Origin: Larix sibirica | Lineage: Eukaryota > Streptophyta > Pinopsida > Pinales > Pinaceae | NCBI GenBank assembly: GCA_004151065.3 | Contig: NWUY0300023719.1 | Span: 25,206-37,481 of the forward strand | Direction of reading: 5' to 3' | Length of the DNA stretch: 12,276 bases | Shown here: positions 1 to 5,985 of the stretch, piece after piece | How positions within the stretch are numbered: the stretch's first letter is position 1 | How the letters are laid out: every line of letters starts with the position of its first letter | Position numbers and translations under genes: made by a program | Notes under the pieces: generated by a model | What the model saw: the letters and a program-made list of their open reading frames with translations, nothing else | The model's database searches: none | Told to the model about the DNA's origin: nothing

Positions 1-275
1 CAAGATCTCTGATATCATGATATCGTGGGGAACGAAAACCGCTTTTGTGCTTTTTAGGTTGCATCTTTTTGAATATGCATATTTTCTTTGGTTTTTGCCT
101 GTGTTTGGCAATCTAGATACATTAGAANGTTGTTTATTCAGTGATCCTGTATATGCTATTATTGTGAAATGGAATGTAATGCTGCTATTTTCTGTCTTAG
201 CATATTGAATTTTAACATGGTACACCACATTTCTATATCATTTTGACTATACATGATTGTTTTCTTCATAATTGT
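1..275. other. Unassigned flank, no gene recognised
   Basis: This stretch holds a 63-codon open frame (17-208, +) whose hydrophobic translation resembles no family I know and whose middle contains an ambiguous base at 128. The recognisable protease homology downstream begins only at about 276, so the gag and the N-terminal half of the protease of that element are either missing or decayed beyond recognition here. I see no LTR end, tRNA-like primer site or repeat in it. Confidence 0.5.
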
Positions 276-777
276 ATGTTAGGTTATAGGGTGTCTCATA
301 TTCTTATGCCCGAAGTTATCATGGGTAAGCATGCTTTAGATATCACTAGACCATATAAGGACTTATATTCCTTTAATTCAAAGAAGGTCAAATGCATGGG
401 AATGATTAAATACCTTGTAGTGAATCTAGCACAAATCCCAAACACAAGTGTTATGATGGATGTGGTGGTAGAAGATGTTCCTGTCAATTATGGGATGTGC
501 TTATCTGGTCATGGGGAGCAAAGGTAGGAGGAACCTTATAGTTAGATATGCCATATGCCACTATTCCATTTTTTTGTGGACAGACTAGGAGATTATATTG
601 AGAACACAAAATTGTATACATGATTAGTCATCCCGAGAATCCATGTAATTTCCCAATTTATGAAGTTGATGATAATGTTAGGAATTATGTGTTGTCAGTT
701 TGTGAAGATGAGGAGGATCTGAGGTTAAAAGGGTGCAATATACAATGATTCAATCTCCCATTAATAGTGAAGGGATC
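276..777 (+). pseudogene. Retropepsin (aspartic protease) remnant and following linker
   Basis: In the element this domain would cut the Gag-Pol polyprotein inside the virus-like particle. The open frame to the TAG at 525-527 reads through LDITRPYKDLYSF and a region (YLVVNLAQIP, VVVEDVPVNYGM) that matches the strand-rich second half of the protease in this Tat-type family. The place where the catalytic Asp-Ser/Thr-Gly triad is expected reads MLGYRVS (276-296), so the catalytic Asp is gone. Past the stop, family-like linker text resumes in other frames (GQTRRLYREHKIVYM around 580-620, then an acidic stretch CEDEED near 700-720). The only methionine-type start of the open frame is incidental, because the domain is internal to a polyprotein. 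It is certainly non-functional. Confidence 0.8.
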
Positions 778-780
778 TAG

Positions 781-1268
781 AAAATTCATTTCGATGGTGT
801 TGTTTCAAAAGACGGATCGGGTGCTAGGATTTTTTTCATTTCTCCTTCAGGTGAGAAAATTCCTTTGTCTTACAAGCAAGAGTTCAAAGTCACCGATAAT
901 GTAGCAGAATATGAAGCTACAATCTTGGGATTAGCATCTACTTAAAGGATGAAAATTGTAAAAATTTGTATATATGGTGATCCTTATTTGATATTTAATC
1001 AAATTATCAATAGATGTCAAACTAATCATCCCATAATGCTATCATACACAAACTTAGGTTTGGGATATATTTGATAATTTTTTCATGGCTATAAATATTT
1101 ATAACTAGAAGTTCAAATCGTTTCATTGATTCATTAGTAGTGCTTACAAGTGTTTTCAATTCTCCTAATGTATCACATTTATGCTATGAGATAGAAGTTT
1201 TGTATAGACCATCCATACTGAACAATATAAAACATTGGCAGATATTTGAGGATGATCAACAAATCTAG
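781..1268 (+). pseudogene. Archaeal-type RNase H (aRNH) domain located before RT
   Basis: RNase H removes the RNA strand of the RNA:DNA hybrid during reverse transcription. The frame at 781-1074 reads KIHFDGVVSKDGSGAR, then NVAEYEATILGL, then IYGDPYLIFNQI, with one internal TAA (943). After a frame change the 1119-1268 segment gives FIDSLVVLTSVF and KHWQIFEDDQQ. All four acidic catalytic positions of the fold can be seen: Asp in FDG (793-795), Glu in AEYEA, Asp in YGDP and Asp in FIDSL (1128-1130). The codon just before the domain is TAG (778-780) where the family has Trp. The YGD-S motif has become YGDP. Its position between protease and RT, separate from the RNase H that follows RT, marks a dual-RNase-H Tat element. 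The domain is broken, but less eroded than its neighbours. Confidence 0.85.
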
Positions 1269-1440
1269 AATTTTTTGTAAATAATACATGATTTTTTCTA
1301 CTACACATATTGATTCTAATGTTGAAGTAAATAATGCAATATATATAGAAGTAGAAGGTTAAAAAACGAGACACAAATGTTCTAACTCCATTGGAAATCA
1401 TAACATTGCTTGATTTAAAAACAAATATATTCCTCAAGGC

Positions 1441-2461
1441 CTTATTCCTTTAGAAAAGCCTTTTGATCAGAAATACATAACAATGAGAACTTCAATACAA
1501 CCTCACGCAACATATATTGAGGACATGAATCTTGGAACTCCAGAACAATTGAACATTGTGAAGCTTTCAAAGTTGCTTCCAATTGAACAAAAACAAAGGT
1601 ATGTTGAGTTTTGTAAGAAATACATTGGTATAGTCGCTTAGAACTATGAATATTTGAAGATGTACGATGGGTCCATCATTGAGCAATAGATTCCTCTTAA
1701 GGAAAATGTAAAGTACTTTCAACAAAAGCTTAGACAAGTTAATCTGTTACTCTTTCGAATGATTGAAAAGGAGATTAAAAAATTGTTGGATGCTAAAATC
1801 ATTATTCCACTAAGATATTCATAATGGGTAGCTAATTTGGTTCTTGTGAGAAAGAAAAATGGAGAATTATATCTATGTGTAGACTTCAGGAACGTGAATC
1901 AAGCTTCCTTGAAAGATAATTATCCATTGCCCAAGATGGACCATATTTTATATAAGTAGTTGGGTATTACACAATATCTATGATGGATGGGTTTTTTGGA
2001 TACAACCAAGTAGTATTTCATAAGGATGATTGACATAAGCCAACATTCACTACTCCATAGTGCACATTCGTGTATGATAAGATGCCCTTTGTATTGATGA
2101 ATGCTATATCTACTTTCCAGAGAGCAATATATATTTATTTTACTAATGAAAGTGTAGATTTATCATTATTTATCCAGATGACATGACATTTTTGGGAATT
2201 AGATGATAATATTTGACCCATTTGCAACAAGTTTTCAGTAAATGCAAAAAATATGGCTTGTCTTTAAATCCCGAGAAATCATTTTTTGCTATGACTGAAG
2301 ATAAGCTTTTGGGGAATATTGTTTATAAGGAAGGATTAAGTGTTGATCCTAAAAGAGTTGAAGTTATTAAAGTGATCAATTTCCAAAGACACAAAAAAAG
2401 GTACAATCCTTTCTTAGTAAGATTACAAAAATTAATAAGATTTGTTATGAACTTTGCTTAA
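1441..2461 (+). pseudogene. Reverse transcriptase remnant
   Basis: This would be the RNA/DNA-dependent DNA polymerase of the element. One frame (1441-1960) gives the acidic linker (EDMNLGTPEQLNIVKLSKL), then FQQKLRQVN, WVANLVLVRKKNGEL and CVDFRNVNQASLKDNYPLP, the classic fingers region. A frame change near 1960-1977 leads to MMDGFFGYNQVVFHKDD, carrying the first catalytic Asp (1986-1988), then DKMPFVLMNA. Another change near 2155 leads to the active-site box, read YPDD (2171-2182) where YLDD is usual, then SKCKKYGLSLNPEKSFFAM and KLLGNIVYKEGL. In-frame stops include TAG 1639, TAG 1687, TAA 1822, TAG 1957, TGA 2031, TAG 2058, TGA 2204 and TAA 2207; several replace a Trp or Gln codon of the family. 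Domain identity is secure; exact limits are not. Confidence 0.92.
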
Positions 2462-2482
2462 ATTGTCAAGGAAATTACTAAC

Positions 2483-2892
2483 ATGCAAAAAAAGGGGAAT
2501 GTGGTCAAATGGATTGAATCAACAAGATCCTCTTTTGATGAAATCAAGAAAGCTCTAGCACTGTTAAGTATTGACTATACTAAAGAATTTATTGTTTTCC
2601 ATTTTGGATCTGAGCACACTATTGTTGTTGTATTATTGCAAAAGAATAATGAAAGGTTTCAACAACTGATTGCATTTTTTAGAAGATCCCTTGAAAGCAA
2701 GCTTTTGCATTAGTCAAATCATTAAACTCTTTTTGTGAATACATTTTGCAATCGAAAATAAAATCTTTTGCACCACATTCAACTATTAAAGATATTCTTG
2801 GACAACAAGATAGTGATAGAAGGAGAGGAAAGTGGATTTCCAAAATCCAAAAATATGACCTTGAAATAAACCAACAACATAGTCAAGGTTAA
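2483..2892 (+). pseudogene. Original gypsy RNase H / connection domain, degenerate
   Basis: The first part (to about 2694) reads WIESTRSSFDEIKKAL, then DYTKEFIVFHFGSEHTIVVV and LLQKNNE, the region directly after RT in Ty3/gypsy elements. A frame change at about 2695 continues with QAFALVKSLNSF, SKIKSFAPHSTIKDIL and RRRGKWISKIQKYDLEI, ending at TAA 2890-2892. In active gypsy RNase H the motif T-D-A-S carries the first catalytic Asp; here the aligned residues are H-F-G-S, so that Asp is absent. Related Tat elements as I remember them lack it too, so this is probably lineage loss and not decay of this copy. That fits a tether role after the archaeal-type RNase H was gained. It is separated from the integrase by about 300 bases of eroded linker (2893-3187). 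Confidence 0.8.
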
Positions 2893-3187
2893 AGGATTGG
2901 CAAAGTTAATGGCTGAATATAATTACAAATCATTGAGAATTACCATTTTAAATGACCAGTTTCAAGAGCATTCATCACACTTTTCACAAAAGAGGATAAG
3001 GAAAGGTTTATTCATTCTCCTTGGTAGAAGGATATCATTTATTATTTGTAGAATCTACAATGTATTGAACATTTAAATAAAGCTCAAGCTAAAAGAAATT
3101 AAGTATTGCTTAATGAATGGAAACCTTTATTTGAAAGATCTAGTTGGGGTTCTATTGAATTGTGTCATTAGAGAATAAACAAATGCT

Positions 3188-4020
3188 TTGACTTGTGAAT
3201 TGCATAGTTGGATTTGTGGAGGTCATTATGCATATAAGGAAACCACCCATAAGACATTGAGATGTAATTTTTATTGGCCAATTTTATTTTCTCGTGTGAA
3301 TAAGAATGTAGGAGCATGTATAGAGTGTCAATTATTTGTGGGAAAACAAAAAATTACTCCTTTATATTTGAAACCTATCAAAGTGTAGGCCCCATTTTAA
3401 TAATGTGGATTGGACTTTATTGGAGAAATTCATCCCCCTAGTGGCAAACATGGATGGATTTTACCAAATGTGTTGAAGCAATCACAATCAAGAATGTTAG
3501 CGATGTTATTGTGATAAAGTTTGTGCAATAAAATATCATGATGAGGTTTGGTTGTCCTAGAAATATTACAGCTGATCATGCAAAGGATTTTACTTCTATG
3601 ATTGTATTATAATTATAATATAATTCTTGGTCATTCAATGGCTTATTGTCCACAAGGTAATGGGTTGGGAGAATCCTCAAACGAGAATTTAATGAGAATC
3701 ATTAAAAGGATGTCAATGGATAAAATGTGATAATGGGATTCTCAATTGAAGTATGACTTATGGGTAGACAGAGTCAGTACTACACGATCAACTGGTACTT
3801 CTCCTTTCCAATTAGTTTATGGTATTGATGTAATCATGCCCATTCACTGGGACTTATAGTTATGAAGTTACTTCAAGAAATTCATGAAGAAGCCAATGAC
3901 ATGCAAACATGAATAGCTAAAGGGGTTTTCAAAATTACTCAAATGTGATATGTCTAGCTTCATAATAGATACCATCCCACCAGCTTCACAAATCTATTGT
4001 CTTCTCATTTTAAAAATGGG
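3188..4020 (+). pseudogene. Integrase remnant (HHCC zinc finger and DDE core)
   Basis: Integrase inserts the element's cDNA into the host chromosome. The first frame (3188-3388) shows the zinc-binding half: His in LHSW (3203) and in CGGH (3224), then Cys in ACIEC (3317 and 3326), followed by the conserved YLKPIKV. Past TAG 3386 and TAA TAA (3398-3403) the same frame reads GLDFIGEIHPPSGKHGWIL with the first core Asp (3413-3415). The second Asp is in ITADHAKDF (3574-3576) and the Glu in GNGLGESSNENL (3671-3673), in another frame. The usual TSPFQLVYG motif follows near 3800. After about 3985 the expected basic C-terminal domain cannot be followed. At least two frameshifts and many stops make it inactive. 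Confidence 0.88.
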
Positions 4021-4099
4021 AAAGAGATTAGTTTAAATGATGGGAAATGTAAATATCTCCCTCGGGACTATAGACACTCATTTGTAGCTAAAGCAAGGT

Positions 4100-4442
4100 A
4101 TGGGGTATTGGGGTGACTCCACCGAGGCTCTGGATGCTCGTTGGAAGTGGAGCAACACCAAGGAGTTAGAAAAGGATTATCTGTATGAATCCTTATCTTA
4201 TGACCCAAAATTTCAATAAGCCAATGGGAACGATGGATGTCCTAATCATTGTGTTTGTTGTTTTGAAATACAAATAAATATTGAGCCCTTGGAACCATCT
4301 TGACCCGCGGATATTTATTGAATGAGCTTATTTGGATTAGATTAAGACATATAAATCTATCATGAGTCAATTGATGAAAATAGAAGGAAAGTTGTACATT
4401 GTAACTTGCCAAATATCATTTTATAAAGAATATATTCTTTAG
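4100..4442 (+). pseudogene. Unrecognised coding relic with a cysteine cluster, downstream of integrase
   Basis: I do not recognise this protein. From ATG 4100 an open frame runs to TAA 4217 (after a Gln codon) and, read through, on to TGA 4301. It is acidic and rich in Trp (WGDSTEALDARWKWSNTKEL) and then carries a tight cysteine group, GCPNHCVCCFEIQ. A second frame (4296-4439) reads protein-like text, DPRIFIE, stop, AYLD, stop, IKTYKSIMSQLMKIEGKLY then VTCQIS; its stops are TGA 4323 and TAG 4338. The codon content is visibly less AT-rich than the flanks. The CxxxCxCC spacing could bind metal, but nothing shows this. It may be an extra ORF of the same element, or a piece of another protein captured or inserted here. 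Being one relic across the frame change is inference. Confidence 0.45.
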
Positions 4443-5223
4443 ATCAGAATATCAATCTCATGAAGTGCTTAAGGAGTCCTTCGGAATCAATCATTACTCG
4501 TAAAATTTTCTCTTATTTTGTTTTTTCTCAAAGGAAAATGTTTGCATATAAGTTAAGCATGCTTAGTTCTTGTAGTTTTTGTAGTTTAGTGAATATGAAT
4601 ATTGAGCATTTTCTTCACATATTTGAAATGTATTGCTTATAGAAAAAAGTTGTGCAAATCAATGATCTAATTATTCCAACATGTGTGTAGAAGATGTGCA
4701 AGGATGTAAATAAGGGGTTTGTTTTAATGCATTTATTTTTGTAGAAATGAGTTTTTAGACTTGATGCCCAATAAGGAAAAGGCACAAGATTTGTAGTTTT
4801 TTATGCCTCCTTCGGAAGCATCATCCCCAAGGTGTAGCCGAATGTTGTAACTTAATTTTTCTTTTCATTAACATTTTTTTAATGAATTTCATTCGAGGAA
4901 ATATCTGGGATACAAGGTGAGAAGTTTAAGATTTTATCTCAAATTGGATCGAGTTATATGAAATGATAAGTGAAGGTTCAATTTTTACCTTTTAAATAAG
5001 GTTGCAATTAAGAAAAAATGACAAATCTAAGTGTGATTCATTAAAACAATATAATTTTATACATGTGCATGATCCAAATCTAATGGTGATTTTTTGTGTA
5101 GATCTAATGGTTGGAATCCATTTAGGGTGACAAAGAGATAGTATGTTAAACAAGAGTTATGAGTATGAAATATCAGATGGTTGTGCTTGATCTTCTGGAT
5201 TTCATTGTGTTAGATTTAAACAC
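4443..5223. other. AT-rich stretch without a recognisable gene
   Basis: A 60-codon open frame at 4460-4642 (+) has no family resemblance and low-complexity Ser/Cys/Phe content. The short GC-richer segment at about 4800-4850 (around CATCCCCAAGGTGTAGCCG) followed by T-rich sequence resembles the untranslated 3' or LTR parts of plant retroelements. I cannot place an LTR boundary. No tRNA, promoter or coding homology is seen. Confidence 0.4.
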
Positions 5224-5266
5224 GACCGACACGTTTCGAGTGGACACTCCACCCATCTTCAGGATC
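5224..5266 (-). ncRNA. Hammerhead-ribozyme-like motif
   Basis: Read on the minus strand, the 43 bases can be folded as a small hammerhead. Stem I is GATC (5266-5263) with GGTC (5227-5224), four pairs including one G-T. The core CTGAAGA (5262-5256) fits the consensus CUGANGA. After one extra T (5255), stem II of seven pairs (GGGTGGA with TCCACTC, loop GTG) spans 5254-5238. Then comes GAAA (5237-5234) and a two-pair stem III (AC with GT) around a two-base loop, ending in GTC, where cleavage would fall between 5228 and 5227. Minimal hammerheads with very short stem III are established in Penelope-like elements, and hammerheads also occur in plant retrozymes. The extra base before stem II and the tiny stem III are departures from a strong ribozyme, so activity is uncertain. 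No Penelope reverse transcriptase is visible nearby. Confidence 0.45.
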
Positions 5267-5542
5267 CGGTTGAAGTTGTGAGTAAATGGACAAGAATGGT
5301 GAAAATAAATAGTGTTGGAGGGAAAAGCAGTCGTTAGGAGAAAAATGGAGAAATGGGAACAAATTTTAGATTTCAAGGAAACCAAATAATATTAAATTAG
5401 ATTAAATAAAGTTAAAAAATTTAAAAGTTAAAGATGTCAGACGGTTACCAAAGGCTCACGATCCACAGTCCTTGTTCATTTTGGGAGACAAAGTGCTCAA
5501 TGGATAAACCAAGTCCTTAATCATGAAATGCATATTGTTTTG
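5267..5542. other. Non-coding stretch, purine-rich
   Basis: No gene is seen. The + strand is purine-rich at about 5311-5360 (several GGAG and GAAAAATGG runs), which is the composition of a polypurine tract but far too loose to call one. The minus strand carries a 70-codon open frame (5173-5385) that merely covers the hammerhead-like repeat and has no recognised domain. Confidence 0.3.
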
Positions 5543-5580
5543 CCACGTGGTGACCAACTATGGTTTCAAAATGTTTATAA
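5543..5580 (+). promoter_or_regulatory. Palindromic G-box with nearby TATA-like box, possible LTR promoter
   Basis: CCACGTGG at 5543-5550 is a perfect palindrome containing the CACGTG G-box bound by plant bZIP and bHLH factors. TTTATAA follows at 5574-5580, a spacing of 23 bases. Both lie upstream of the primer-site-like sequence at 5859 and the ORF starting at 5986, which is the order expected for U3, R/U5, primer site and leader in an LTR element. Either motif could occur by chance in AT-rich DNA, and there is no evidence of transcription. Confidence 0.3.
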
Positions 5581-5858
5581 GTGGGACTTAACATTGGAAT
5601 TGAACATCCAAAACCCCCAAATGAAACCACTGGTTTTGTGGGACATGTCATATCATCAGATTAGATCGTGACATGGCATGTGTGCCTATAGTCATTTCTT
5701 GTTTATGATGCTATCACCTTGTATGATTTGCAATTAATATCACATTTAACACAATCATTTGGTTTTGAAGGTTAAACTACATTTAAGCGAAAAGCAAAGT
5801 CATTTTTCCATTTCACCTGGCAACCTTTAAGCTCTCGCACCAAATAAATATAGTAAGT

Positions 5859-5878
5859 TGGTAACTATGCGGAGGGTC
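5859..5878 (+). other. Degenerate Tat-type primer-binding-site candidate
   Basis: TGGTAACTATGCGGAGGGTC begins with the TGG expected opposite a tRNA 3' CCA end. It resembles the TGGCGACTCTGCTGGGGA type of primer site that I remember for Tat/Ogre elements, with about 12 of 18 positions equal; two of the differences (C to T, G to A) are what cytosine deamination gives. It sits 107 bases before the ATG at 5986. The match is weak by itself; position gives most of the support. Confidence 0.35.
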
Positions 5879-5985
5879 ATTGGGTTCAAGGATTTAGTGT
5901 TCTCTGTAACAAGTAGACTCATCGCATTTACTAATTTTCATTTCTAAGGATTCCCAAGAGTAGTTAGGGTTATAATTTTGCTTCA

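Larger units (their letters stand above)
276..4020 (+). mobile_element. Degenerate Ty3/gypsy pol relic, Tat-type lineage
   Basis: A single retroelement polyprotein can be followed in order on this strand: protease tail, archaeal-type RNase H, reverse transcriptase, original gypsy RNase H, integrase zinc finger and DDE core. The protein order and the extra RNase H are characteristic of the plant Tat group of Ty3/gypsy elements. Reading needs repeated frame changes (for example near 1960-1977, 2155, 2695 and between 3576 and 3671) and crosses many stops, so the copy is dead. Gag, a 5' LTR and a primer-binding site are not recognisable upstream inside the window. The 3' limit is approximate: family-like integrase sequence fades at about 3985-4020. 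Assignment to Tat is by domain content and remembered family sequence, not by a search. Confidence 0.9.

Noticed and set aside
4111-4160. GGTGACTCCACCGAGG and GGAGCAACACC as tRNA-like or primer-site sequence
   Set aside because: No cloverleaf could be drawn, and the bases belong to the Trp-rich open frame starting at 4100.
5173-5385. Minus-strand open frame of 70 codons
   Set aside because: It covers the hammerhead-like repeat and has no domain; open by chance.
5100-5400. A Penelope-like element body next to the hammerhead-like motif
   Set aside because: No Penelope-type reverse transcriptase or GIY-YIG nuclease motif could be read on the minus strand in this region.
5859-5878. Calling a complete LTR pair around the primer-site candidate
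   Set aside because: I found no second copy of any 4443-5858 sequence elsewhere in the window, so LTR limits cannot be drawn.
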